The translations under genes were made by a program, and so were the position numbers. 64,000 bases of DNA. It comes from Prosapia bicincta (lineage: Eukaryota > Arthropoda > Insecta > Hemiptera > Cercopidae). The notes under the pieces were generated by a model, which saw only the letters and a program-made list of their open reading frames with translations, searched no databases and was not told the DNA's origin. Shown piece by piece: positions 41,068 to 64,000 of this stretch (positions are counted from its first letter, which is position 1; every line of letters begins with the position of its first letter). The stretch is from positions 16,781,459 through 16,845,458 of the forward strand of contig JBAIZL010000006.1 in the NCBI GenBank assembly GCA_036971475.1. Reading direction: 5' to 3'.

Positions 41068-41690
41068 TGTCTCTCCCTCAGGTTGTACCTATTGAAAAGT
41101 GCCCTAGTTCTTGGTTAGCTTTCCTTAGAACCTCCATATGCAGATTTTTTGCGAAGATTCTGCTTGGGAATCAAACTTCTACTTTGCAAAATATTCCCAC
41201 TCCTCTTCTTCTCAATATAATATTTTTGTCAATGTTATGAGTTCTGCTCATCGACTGTATACTGCGTCCTCGAGTCTTCCAAAAAATAAGACTTTCAATC
41301 GGTTGGGATGTTCTCGTCTCCGAACAGAGACACATTAAAAATCCTGAAAAGGACTGTTTGAATCAGACTCTTGTTGACTCATGGGACTTTCGTTTCGGAA
41401 AGCTAATGCTGGCGTTCAGTTCGCTGTTAACAGCTATTCAGGGGTAGAACGAGGACCAACCAGCTCATCCCCAGTTATAATTAATAAACTGAAGAGGATA
41501 ATAATTTGCTAACAAAACAGTGTAAATGTGTTGTAAGTTGTCAGTTATAAACCTTTCATCTGACAATTCCACAGCTTTATCAACTAGTGTATAAACAATC
41601 CCTAATTTTGTGAGCTATAGGAAAGTGAGAAAAATAATTCAAATATAACCCTGAGTTTGTTGGTTTTCTATACCAATTTGTAACAACACT
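41068..41690. other. Unassigned, GC-richer segment
   Basis: About 41068-41480 is less AT-rich than its flanks and looks like degraded coding repeat sequence, but I could not match it to a family. The 66-codon frame at 41138 has no recognisable motif. Confidence 0.35.
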
Positions 41691-42350
41691 GTCATCATCA
41701 TTCACGACCATTGAGAAATCCAAGTAACTAATTACATTATCCATAGAACGTTCTACCGTAAATTGTTATCATAGTTATTTAACAATTTCAGTATTGTTTC
41801 AATTTTATCACATCAGATACATGCCACACCATCATCCACATACAATTTCCAAAATAAAATATCAGAACAGTTCAACAAGCTATCTCTTATCACATCTTCA
41901 ATAACTATCTCAGCCAATATGGGGCTAAAGGGTCTGCCCATTGCACAACCTAACTTTTGTCTATAATATTTCTTCTTGAACTCAAAGTAATCATTATCCA
42001 TTACAAATTAATTGTACCATATTACAAAGTTCATAAAAAAAGAATTCTGTCTTTAACCTGCAATGATGCTGTCTTCTTTCAATAGCCGTTTTAACTATCT
42101 CAATGTGTATATTATAAAACGTATCAAAACTAACCAAACAAAAGTCATTGGATACTGTAAATTTATCAACAAAACCTTTGATTTCCAAACTATTCTTTAC
42201 ACTATATAAAGAATTTGGCAAAAGTTTACTCAAACTTTCTGATAAATATTTTCCAAGTTAATAAGTAGGAGTAATAGAAGAAATTATTAATCTAATGGGA
42301 AAGTCTTTTTTATGAACTTTAATGAGGTGAAAAGGGTTAAACCCATATTT
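41690..42350 (-). pseudogene. Third PLE lineage: RT remnant
   Basis: The minus frame 42233-41994 (SKLLPNSLYSVKNS, then a decayed motif A region with VSFDTFYN and IHIEIVKTAIERR) is followed by 42001-41813 with FEFKKKYYRQKLGCAMGRPF (motif B) and LFWKLYVDDGVACI (motif C, YVDD). These are PLE-type RT motifs, but the sequence differs from both PLE-A and PLE-B. Stops separate the parts; no termini were identified. Confidence 0.7.
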
Positions 42351-43325
42351 TTGGCTATACAATTGATTTACATTAATGAAGTTCATCAGTGATTATTAGT
42401 AGTTTTTCAGCAATCAGTTAAACAATATTATGGCCATACTGACTATGATTTGAAATATTTTTATATTTAATATTGTTCAGTTTAAAGAAGTTTGAATAGG
42501 AATAATAGACTTTTCTAGTATTGTTAACTTTTTATTTATGTTTGTTACATCAAATACAACCTTATTTTCCATTATTACAAAACATAACAATATAAAAACA
42601 CTTATTAAGTGTAGAAGTATAGGTTGCATTTAACATTTAAAAGTTTTTTTTACAGTTTAACATATTAGCTGCCCACCAATTATTTTGTTTGATTACATTA
42701 CTAAATCATCCTAAAAATAAAGATATTTTATTGTCACATGAGCATCCCTGACTCTAAATAATGGCATTTTACACAATAAAGTATTTTTGAAACAAAGAAA
42801 AAAATACAAAATAACTTACAAAAATTATTGAGTTGAGAATTAATCTGTGAAGAAATTTTTTTCTGAGTAAACACTTCAGAATTATATTAGACGCTCTAGT
42901 AATATTTTTGAGCTAAGTGGTGAAACAGTTTTTTTTTTGAAAATAATTTCTTTAAATTTATATTGCAGATTCAAGTAAGATAGTTATGAATTGTGAGTGT
43001 TCATTAGAATAAATGGAAAAATCAGATTTATAATATATTGTATTTATCAACTAAAGAAAACCATTTCCTTCAATTTATTGATGAAAGTATCAAGCGCTTT
43101 GACGATATATAGAAAGAGACCTAAATTTCATTTTCAACAAAGTTAATATGTTAGTTTAGAATCAATGTTGATGAAATTTTGAAGTAAACTAAGTAATATT
43201 GCAATACTACGATATTAGGAAAAATAATCCAAGTTTACATCGCATTCCTTGACTCTTAGCATTTAAATGGAGAGGCATTATGGAGCCATATACATGAGAT
43301 GTCCATGTGAGATTGTTTTATTAGG
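42351..43325. other. AT-rich intergenic sequence
   Basis: No gene, TIR pair or RNA structure recognised. Confidence 0.5.
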
Positions 43326-43460
43326 AATGGTGAATCAATAGCTGTGGTTCGGCACGAATTTCACTGCAGATTCAACATTCATCGAAGTGACTCTGTTCCC
43401 ATGCGTGAGACAGTCTTACATTGGGTTAACACTTTTCGAACAGAAGGCGGAATATTAAAA
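43326..43460 (+). pseudogene. Transposase-type helix-turn-helix fragment
   Basis: The open stretch reads SIAVVRHEFHCRFNIHRSDS then RETVLHWVNTFRTEGGILK, the DUF4817-like HTH start found in many arthropod transposon ORFs. Nothing of the catalytic domain follows in recognisable form. Confidence 0.5.
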
Positions 43461-44741
43461 TGAGTGATACTAATAAAACCTCAACTACAGGATAGAAGAT
43501 TTCAAAGTTTGTAACAAGACATATTACAATTTTAAGGTAAAGACCTCAATTAATGCATGTCAACTTTTGTTATGGCAGGCAGTCGAGGAAACTCTCAAAG
43601 ACAAACTGATAATTTATACTACCATTTAATGAAGTCCTTGCATCAAATAAATTCAATTAGTTTATATCTTAAAAAAAATAGGAAATGGCTAACTAAAAAC
43701 AGCACAGGAAACATTTTGTAAATTAAAACGGTTTTGTTATGAAAACAATGAATGTGGTATGGAAACTGGTCAAAGATAAATTAACAATAATTTAATTCTG
43801 AAACTACTTGCTTTTGACAAACACAAGGTAAAAATATCTGTAAAGGATCAGATATTACTGCATGGCAGAATGTATGGTTTTGTATTAAAACGTTACTGAA
43901 GGACCACAGTAGTGGTTGAGTCATAATTGATGGTAGGCCTGTAACAGCTTATTGAAGCCTAGAACCAAATGTAAAGCAAATCTCAAAATAAAACATGATT
44001 TCAATCATATCTTCGAGGGAAGCATAGCCACTTCACTAAAAGTAATTTTGTTGAATGTCTGATAAGTAATTTGGGTACAACTTTTTAAAATTTGAAACAT
44101 ATTTTCCTCTTAAATCAATGATGTTTCAATACTTTTACCTTACGCAACTAAAATAAATCTCCATTACTGTTATACAAACATTATATTTCCATTCAATCTC
44201 ATTAGCATTGTCTTATGAAGGTTTTCAAAGCAAATAAAAACCAGATCTAAATATAAGTATTAAAAATCAAAAGAATAATTTTCACGCTGTATAGCCAGTT
44301 ATTAGCAATCTATTATGCACTATTTACACAGTGCAAGAATAATCTGTCAGAATAAACAACAAATTTTTTTTTTGCTCATCAAAAGAAATTATAATTGTAA
44401 GTCCCATATTTTCGTTTAGAAAGTGAGTTGATAAATTATCCAAAACTGTGTTATCAGTACAATAACTATGGAATATAAATAATTCACTAAACTTACATTT
44501 GCTAGGTTGCTATACTAAATGATAAAAACAGAAGTAGCAAATCCATTAACAATTAAGTGGTGCCTGGCGATGTGATGGCAGCTAACATGTTAAGTGTTAA
44601 AATATACAAATAAAAATAATATAAATAACAATAATGTATAAAAGTTCTAAAAAATGTTATCACTGAAAAATACCAGTAAATTATTTGATGTGCTTCTAGA
44701 AAAGCATTGGTCATAAGAGTCCTTAAAAAAATAAGGCTGTA
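43461..44741. other. Intergenic sequence downstream of Mad2
   Basis: AT-rich with no recognised gene; includes the presumed Mad2 3'UTR on the minus strand just below 44742. Confidence 0.45.
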
Positions 44742-57806
<13,065 letters not shown>

Positions 57807-58545
57807 CTACAACAAACCATGGAAATAGTTTACCATTAATCCACTAACTTCGATTCATGAACATAAATATACTGTAGTGTCTTGATAATTCGAGGTAGAT
57901 GGGACCGAGACCTCCTCAGATTGCACGGAAGTACGTTCCTGTGCATTAGAAAAAGTACGAGTTTTAATGAACCCTAACACTATAATTAAAAAACCATTAA
58001 ATAAGTAAATAGAACTTTAAATGAACATTAATTGGAAGCCCAACTCATTTCCTATGCATATCTTATGGCTACAAAACATTTCTTGGAAACTTACTTCCTT
58101 TGCATACTGTATTGATATAAATATATCTTGGAATCATGATTCATTATTTTCTTTCAAATAGGTAAAATAGACTCAAATAGAAATGGGCTCGAATTTAATG
58201 GAAGCTTGAAATATCCAAATGGGCGTTACGTTCTAGAAACATCACTATCTTGATGTCCCTTCACTCGGGTGCCTTTGGGATTTGTTTAACAATAAAATAG
58301 CTTATTTTGGAAGATTGTTTTTGTAATGTATTTTTCTGTAAAAACGACAAATTCCTTAAAAACCCCATCTTTGAAAATTGCACTGCCCCTTAAGCATTGT
58401 TCTGATTGTAATAATTTACTGGAAGAATATTTTTTGAAATTGCTTTGACTGTTTGATTACCCGATCAGTATGAGAGTAAAGCATTTCACTTATTCTTAAG
58501 GAACATCATTTTTCTAAATTCAATCTTCTAGTGTTACTCATCCAA
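57807..58545. other. Mad2 intron upstream of exon 2
   Basis: I searched this interval for the missing Mad2 first coding exon and found none. Confidence 0.45.
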
Positions 58546-58999
58546 CACCATCCCGGCAAGCTGGCCTGAGCAACCGGGCGGGTCCACAGGTGGCGGATAG
58601 TGGGACGGCCTACAGAAATGTAGGTTACCTGTGAATAAGGATTCCGGAAGGTTTCTGAATATGCAGGCCTGGACCAAGGCTATGGTTCAAAGGTGAGGAA
58701 TTATCCCTCCTCGTCAGTCAACCGGTTGGGCTTGGTAGAAATAACCGAGTGCTCTGACCGGGGAGACTGGGGTAGTTGGGAATTAAGTCCTCACAATGCT
58801 ACTCTCACCTCCCGGGTGAACCAAGGGCAATGCGACAGTGAAGTAGGGGCGGGAAACTGCCCAAACGACACAGTTGTAAAAAAGAGAGTAAAGCAGGCTG
58901 TTCATCTGAGCAGTTAATAATGTCCTGAACTTGGGGTGTGCTTCAAGGTCAGTGACTGAATACCCAATCCAAGGTGGAAGGCATCGTGCCGAAGGATGA
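58546..58999 (+). other. LINE 5' region with a conserved stem-loop
   Basis: Starts with a CCCGG...CCGGG stem enclosing a GCT...AGC hairpin, followed by a CCAC/GTGG hairpin. The copy at 15.7 kb has CCCAG...CTGGG instead, a paired change. Likely the LINE's 5' UTR, possibly with an RNA-processing or promoter role. Confidence 0.5.
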
Positions 59000-59362
59000 A
59001 TGGCTGCAGGGTATAAAATGCAGTCCCAAACGATCCCCTTGAGGAACCAGACAAAACCTCATTGTATGTTGTCTTGCCAGGGCAGTGGGGGCTCTGCTCT
59101 GGTCGACCGTTATTTCCCCCATACTCGTGGGACTTTAATGGACCAAGTAAGTATAAGAATTAATTTCGAGACTGCACAGACAGTGGGAGCCAATGAGACG
59201 GCAAACCGTGAGTCTGTAGCAGATGTGTCAACGGCAACCATCACTGGGGGTGCGGGGGCGGCTGTCAAGCTGCCGACTGCAGAAACCGGTGAAGTGGCTG
59301 TAGAGTTGAGCTCAATGTCTAGTCCTGGGACTGCTCTGCGGACCCAGGCGACTGCAAATTAA
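59000..59362 (+). CDS. LINE upstream ORF (ORF1-like, truncated or atypical)
   Basis: A 120-codon frame rich in Thr, Ala, Val and Glu (VADVSTATITGGAGAAVKLP), ending 9 bp before the ATG of the EN-RT ORF. It has no zinc knuckles or coiled coil, unlike full ORF1 proteins of related elements, so it may be only the tail of ORF1 or a 5' leader frame. Confidence 0.4.
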   Translation: MAAGYKMQSQTIPLRNQTKPHCMLSCQGSGGSALVDRYFPHTRGTLMDQVSIRINFETAQTVGANETANRESVADVSTATITGGAGAAVKLPTAETGEVAVELSSMSSPGTALRTQATAN

Positions 59363-59370
59363 GCAGAACA

Positions 59371-61580
59371 ATGATCAAGATCCTCCAAGTGAACCTACAG
59401 CATAGCAGGGCGGCGAGTGCTGTCGTGTGTAGGATGCTGGACAGGGGAGAGGTGGACTTGGTGCTCATCCAGGAACCATGGATTTCTGGAGGAAAAATAT
59501 GCGGGCTGGCGACATCTGGAGGTAAGTTGTTGTATGATAAGGACTCCGGTGTTCCCAGGACGTGTATCCTGGTTAGGAGGGGGTTGTGTGCTTTTGTACT
59601 AACGAACTTCTGTTGCAGGGATTTGTTAGCAGTGACGGTGGAGCTGCGGGCGGAGGGGGGGATGAAGAGGCTGAACCTGGCCACGGCATATCTCCCCTTT
59701 GACTGCGCGGGGGCTCTGCCAACACAAGAGCTGAGGAGCCTGGTCGAGCACTGCGAGGCTGTGGATGAGGAGCTGTTGGTGGGTATGGATGCTAACTCCC
59801 ATCACACTTCGTGGGGTAGTACAGGTACAAACACTAGAGGTGAGGAACTTTTAGCTTATCTTAGCTCTAAGAATCTACTAGTCCTAAATCAGGGGGAAGA
59901 GCCGACGTTTGTCACTAGGGCCAGACAGGAGGTCCTGGACATTACGGTGGCATCGAACCAGATGGCTAGGTATGTACTAAATTGGCATGTGTCGGATGAA
60001 CCATCTTCTTCTGATCACAGACATATTAGGTATGATATCTCTCTAAATCCAGCCATGCTTCGTCCAACCAGGGATCCAAGAAGAACAGACTGGGACTCCT
60101 ACAGGAGGGACCTGGGTGTTCGGATTGAGGAGGCTGGATTGGAGTATGGTGGGAGGAGAGAGCTAGAAGACTCTGCCACATTGGTTGGCGAGGCTATAAT
60201 AGAATCCTTTACCGATAACTGCCCTCTCAGTGAGGGGAGGAAAGTAGGAGATCCGTCATGGTGGAACAAGAAGCTAGCCAAACTTCGGAAGACCACCAGG
60301 AGACTCTTTAATAGAGCAAAAAAGAACGGGGAGTGGGACCTGTATAGGAAAACACTAACCGAATACAACAGGGCAATTAGAGAAGCGCGCAGGAAGTCCT
60401 GGAAGGAGTTTTGTCATGAGATTGACAAAACTCGGGAAGGGGCACGACTGTATAAAGTGCTCTCTAAGGACCCAGTGAACCCGGTGGGGATGCTAAGAAC
60501 TCCACTGGGAAATATAACAAATACGGCAGGGGAAACTGTGGAAGAATTAATCAGGACACATTTCCCTTCCAGTACCCTGAGGAAACTTGGGGGAGCAGAC
60601 ACTGAACCGGTTACCAAACTCTCCACAAGACGTGGTAAGAGGGAGGACTGGGAAGTGGCAAGGAGGATAGTAACTCCACAAAGGGTAAGATGGGCTATTG
60701 GCACTTTTAAACCCTACAAATCTCCAGGTCCAGATGGGATCTATCCTGTGCTGCTGCAGCAGGGAATGGATATGCTGGTGCTGGTACTTACTAAATTATA
60801 CAGGCTAAGCATTGCTCTAGGGCATGTGCAGGCAGCCTGGAAATCTAGTAAGGTGGTCTTTATACCTAAGCCCACCGGTAACCAATCGGAAGGGAAAGGA
60901 TACAGACCTATCACACTCATGTCCTTTGTTCTCAAGGGACTTGAAAAACTGGTTGATAGGCATATTAGGGGGGGTGCTTTGGCTATCAAACCACTGCATT
61001 GGAACCAGTATGCTTACCAACCGGGGAAATCTTGCGAGGGAGCTCTCCATCAAGTGGTTGGTAGGATTGAGCAAATGATCGCTAAGAAAGGTTGTGCCAT
61101 AGGTGCCTTCCTCGACATTGAAGGGGCTTTCAATAACCCCTCAGTGGAGACGATGGTAAGTGGTGCAAGACGTCATGGAGTGGATGCGACCACGTGTGGT
61201 TGGATAAGTTCCATGTTAACAAACAGAAGCATTTCTGTAGAGGTGGCAGGGGAGGTCAGAAGGGCGGAGACAAGTCTGGGCTGTGCACAGGGGGGGGTTC
61301 TCTCTCCTCTGTTGTGGTGCCTAGTGGTTGACAACCTTATTGAACTCCTGAATGAACAGGGGTACTTCTGTCTAGGATATGCGGACGACATAGTTGTCCT
61401 GATCCTGGGCAGATTCCCTGATACAGTCCTTGAGGTAATCAGAAATCCTCTACGACTGATTGAAGAGTGGTGTAAAAAGGAGAACCTTAGGGTAAATCCA
61501 AAAAAGACTGCTCTCATTAACTTCACCAGACAGCGAAAAGATCTGACGACCAGGATGCCCCGCTTGTTTGGTGAATACCT

Positions 61581-61583
<3 letters not shown>
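59371..61583 (+). CDS. LINE endonuclease-reverse transcriptase, cut at residue ~738
   Basis: The endonuclease domain (about residues 1-225) has NLQHSRA, LIQEPW, GMDANSHHTSWGS and SSDHRHI, the AP-type metal and histidine positions intact. The RT (about 430-735) has SPGPDGIYP, FIPKP, YRPITLMS, FLDIEGAFNN (motif A), CAQGGVLSPLLW (motif B) and GYADDIVVLI (motif C near residue 670). No stop occurs before the break at GEYL. After that the frame runs into the poly(T) as Phe codons and then unrelated sequence. The N-terminus resembles LOA/Jockey-group LINEs. The enzyme nicks DNA and copies its RNA onto the nick. Confidence 0.88.

Positions 61584-61627
<44 letters not shown>
61584..61627 (-). other. 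Poly(A) tail of the I-like element (T run on +)
   Basis: 44 uninterrupted T residues on the plus strand mark the 3' terminus and the exact insertion border. Confidence 0.9.
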
Positions 61628-62017
61628 CCTGGCGAAAAACCAATTGTGGTTATCATCGCCAAACAAAATCTAACACAGCACTCAATATTTTAAATAAAAT
61701 CAAATAAATTAATAAATAAACAAATAAATAAATACAACAAAAATTACAAAACAAAATAAAACACCAACAATAAAAAACAAAAAACAACAATATAACAATT
61801 AAAAAAAAACCTTAAAAACTAAATAACAAAATAACAACAAAGAACAATATAACAGTAAATAAATAATATGTAAAACAATAATAGGTAACAATTTACCAAT
61901 AAATAAATCTCAATAACAATAACAAGAACAGAAAATAAATTTAATTAAAATAAATAAAAGAAACACAGAGAATTATATGTATAAATAAATTTAAAAAAAT
62001 ATATATATATTTATGTA

Positions 62018-63997
62018 TTAAATTTTAAAAAATATTTTCAAGTGGTGCAAGAAAGCGATGACTCGGTCAATGGTCGAGGCATCGTCCCTTAGCACCACCT
62101 TTAAACTCCCTTTTAAATTAAAAAGGGCACGAACATTACCTACACTAACACAATCTACCAAAATATGTTTTATTGTGAAGATATCACCGCAATATTGGCA
62201 TATTGGTGGATCTTCACGACTCATCAAATATCCATGAGTTGCAAAAGAGTGGCCAACGCGAAGGCGTGTGACCACCACTTCCTCCCTACGTTTTGAACGA
62301 ATTGAAGACCTCCATGGACGGACGGTATCTTTAATTTCCCTCAGCTTATTCTGAATCACGGTACGCCACTCGTCATTCCAAGCAGCGAGCAATAAATGTT
62401 TCGCGAAACACACATAATCAGATGCCATAACCAGTTGAGTAATAGGCACCAAACTTGTAGCTTTCTTCGCCGCTTCATCCGCTTTTGTGTTTCCAAGTAT
62501 TCCGCAATGTCCAGGAACCCAACAGAAAGTTACCCCCACACCCCTCAATTGAAGCCTGTGTACAGCACACAAAATGTCCCCAACTAAAGGGTTGCTAGAG
62601 AAAACATCCTGAAGAGCCTGAAGAGCACTTTTGGAATCCGAACACAAAAGATAATGCGAGGATTGAGATTGAATGACGGTCAAAGCTTTAAAAATAGCAA
62701 ATAGTTCTGCCGTGAAAACACTGCAAGCTGAGGGCAATCCGTACGTGTAGGTATATCCAGATGCATAAAACGCACATCCAACGCCATTGTCCAGTTTAGA
62801 TCCATCAGAGAAAATAATTTCACTGTGTTGGTGAGATTTATAAATGGATAAAAATTCCTGGTGGTAGACCACAACAGGAGTATCGTGTTTTATATAACTG
62901 GACAATGAGAAATCGAAGTGCGGCGTTTTTATTATCCATGGAGGTAGATAGCACATTTGTCGTTCAAACATAGTTGGAAGTTGCAACTCAAGGTCATCCA
63001 ATATTCTTAACGTTCGTATGCCAAAGGGAGCGGTCGAACGTTGACGTGTATTGTACACTTGATTTAGCGTATTATAAAAGACTCTTTCAAATGCCGGGTG
63101 GTTGGGTTTGCTTCGAAGAACAGAAACGTAAGATATTTGTAGCATCTGACGTCGTCTTGAAAGAGCGGGTTCCCCAGCCTCGACAAGAAGACTAGGGATT
63201 GGGCTAGTTCTAAATGCACCAGTAGCCAGTCTAAGTCCAGAGTGGTGGACAGCATCGAGAGTTTTCAGAACTGTAAGTCGTGCGGATGAATAGGCTTGAC
63301 AGCCATAATCAATGCGCGATCTAACGACCGCGCGATAAAATCGAAGCATACTAGTTCTGTCTGCTCCCCAATTCGTACCACTAAGGACTCTTAACATATC
63401 CAATTTCTTATTGCATCTCACCTTCAAATCACGAACATGTGGGATCCATGAGAGTCTTTTATCAAATAAAAGACCTAGAAATCGAACACTATCCGTGGTT
63501 TGAAGCTGAACCCCGTCAAGAAAAAGGATCGGCTCCTGGTGTTGCCTACGACGACTAAATGCTACACATTGGGTCTTCGAAGCAGAGAATTTGAAACCTG
63601 TAGATTTTGACCATTCCTCCAATCTGTATATTGCTAACTGCAAAGATCTTTCCGCAGTTGCCATACTACGAGCAGGCACATATATACAAAAGTCATCCAC
63701 AAAAAGGGAACAGTGTACCGGAGATCGTATATTACTGGTGATACTATTTATTGCAACGGCAAACAGCGTGACGCTCAGCACGCTGCCCTGCGGTACACCA
63801 TTCTCTTGTGTATAGCTGTTTGAATACGTGCCTCCAAGTCGAACGCGGAAAGATCTGTTAGAAAGAAAGTTAGCGATGAATGCTAGGATATTCCCTTGTA
63901 TACTCCATGATTTCAGAGTGTTCAGAATTCCTCTTTTCCATGCCATATCATATGCCTTTTCAAGGTCAAAGAAAACCGCAACGAGCGTTTGACGCAA
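62018..63997 (-). CDS. RT-RNase H polyprotein of I-like LINE (C-terminal 659 residues)
   Basis: In order: FFDLEKAYDMAW (RT motif A), NGVPQGSVLSVTLFAVAIN (motif B), SLFVDDFCIYV (motif C, FVDD), a thumb region, then RNase H1 with IIFSDGSKLDNGVGCAF (first Asp), ELFAIFKAL (Glu), LCSDSKSALQAL (second Asp) and WVPGHCGILGNTKADEAAKK (His and last Asp). A C-terminal Cys/His cluster, PPICQYCGDIFTIKHILVDC, follows. The order RT, RNase H, C-terminal zinc cluster is that of I-type elements. No disabling change is seen; endonuclease and ORF1 should lie beyond 64000. Confidence 0.9.
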   Translation of the reverse strand: MRQTLVAVFFDLEKAYDMAWKRGILNTLKSWSIQGNILAFIANFLSNRSFRVRLGGTYSNSYTQENGVPQGSVLSVTLFAVAINSITSNIRSPVHCSLFVDDFCIYVPARSMATAERSLQLAIYRLEEWSKSTGFKFSASKTQCVAFSRRRQHQEPILFLDGVQLQTTDSVRFLGLLFDKRLSWIPHVRDLKVRCNKKLDMLRVLSGTNWGADRTSMLRFYRAVVRSRIDYGCQAYSSARLTVLKTLDAVHHSGLRLATGAFRTSPIPSLLVEAGEPALSRRRQMLQISYVSVLRSKPNHPAFERVFYNTLNQVYNTRQRSTAPFGIRTLRILDDLELQLPTMFERQMCYLPPWIIKTPHFDFSLSSYIKHDTPVVVYHQEFLSIYKSHQHSEIIFSDGSKLDNGVGCAFYASGYTYTYGLPSACSVFTAELFAIFKALTVIQSQSSHYLLCSDSKSALQALQDVFSSNPLVGDILCAVHRLQLRGVGVTFCWVPGHCGILGNTKADEAAKKATSLVPITQLVMASDYVCFAKHLLLAAWNDEWRTVIQNKLREIKDTVRPWRSSIRSKRREEVVVTRLRVGHSFATHGYLMSREDPPICQYCGDIFTIKHILVDCVSVGNVRALFNLKGSLKVVLRDDASTIDRVIAFLHHLKIFFKI

Positions 63998-64000
63998 GAG

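Larger units (their letters stand above)
58546..61583 (+). mobile_element. Non-LTR retrotransposon (LINE), interrupted within RT
   Basis: A GC-rich 5' region (58546-59000), a short upstream ORF (59000-59362) and the EN-RT ORF (from 59371) form the 5' part of a LINE. It breaks off at 61583, where the poly(T) of another LINE begins. The rest of the RT, the C-terminal region and the 3' UTR would lie beyond the inserted element, outside the window. Its base composition contrasts sharply with the AT-rich host DNA. Confidence 0.85.
61584..64000 (-). mobile_element. RNase H-encoding non-LTR retrotransposon inserted in the LINE; 5' end beyond window
   Basis: Read on minus: coding sequence from beyond 64000 to 62018, an AT-rich 3' UTR with ATTT-type repeats (62017-61628), then a 44-nt poly(A) (T run 61584-61627). 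The poly(A) joins directly to the interrupted LINE at 61583. The uninterrupted long frame and long pure poly(A) imply a recent insertion. Confidence 0.88.

Noticed and set aside
57807..58545. Missing Mad2 first coding exon
   Set aside because: No minus-strand sequence resembling the conserved N-terminal HORMA start with a donor was found here.
58546..58640. HDV-like ribozyme at the LINE 5' end
   Set aside because: A P1-like stem and a P4-like hairpin can be drawn, but no convincing P2 helix; kept only as a structural observation.
60099..61074. Minus-strand frames of 80-96 codons under the LINE ORF
   Set aside because: Shadows of the plus-strand EN-RT reading frame.

Overview
The window is AT-rich animal nuclear DNA, almost certainly from an insect, possibly a hemipteran or another species with a large, transposon-filled genome. 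The evidence is spliced genes with GT-AG introns, an arthropod-like calcineurin B and Mad2, a mariner, pogo/Tigger-like elements, non-LTR retrotransposons and very many Penelope-like elements (PLEs). No operons, CRISPR arrays, rRNA or tRNA genes were seen.

Two host genes can be read. The regulatory subunit of calcineurin (CanB) lies on the + strand in five coding exons (3788-3827, 13137-13313, 17629-17750, 20285-20407, 22723-22770). They splice into an unbroken frame that lacks only the initiator Met codon, which should lie on an exon upstream of the window. The spindle-checkpoint HORMA protein Mad2 lies on the - strand in three exons (57660-57806, 52211-52447, 44742-44905); its first coding exon is not visible. 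The genes converge, with about 22 kb between their stop codons. The long introns and the space between the genes are mostly transposon debris.

Region by region: 1-2.7 kb is a decayed non-LTR element (-). 2.9-3.3 kb is a hammerhead-bearing inverted repeat. 4.2-8.3 kb is a pogo/Tigger-like TIR element with a second long-TIR transposon nested inside. 8.5-11.9 kb holds inverted pairs of PLE ends. 13.7-15.7 kb is a decayed Tigger-like transposase. 15.75-16.1 kb is a solo copy of the 5' region of the LINE at 58.5 kb. 20.6-21.1 kb is a MITE in a CanB intron. 22-26.2 kb is (TA)n blocks alternating with inverted PLE termini. 26.2-31 kb is mostly featureless AT-rich DNA. 32.1-33 kb is a broken Tigger/CENPB-type transposase. 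33.3-41 kb is a PLE cluster with two long copies (PLE-B on -, PLE-A on +). Inside Mad2 lie a mariner (45.6-46.9 kb), a long foldback element (49.3-50.7 kb), a piggyBac-type MITE (53.8-54.1 kb) and solitary hammerheads. At 58.5-61.6 kb a LINE is interrupted by the poly(A) end of a second, RNase H-encoding LINE that runs off the window on the - strand.

The most interesting signal is in the PLE termini. At least a dozen copies in several families fold as type I hammerhead ribozymes (core boxes, stem II, very short stem III, NUH cleavage site, complementary stem I arms). Some families have the canonical core (CTGATGA, CTGAAGA, CTGAGGA). Three or more others consistently carry T at position 3 together with A at position 8 (TTGACAA or TCGACAA), which would replace the core C3-G8 pair with U3-A8. 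These termini sit repeatedly as inverted pairs beside (TA)n tracts. In one case a near-perfect long hairpin carries the hammerhead core as its loop.
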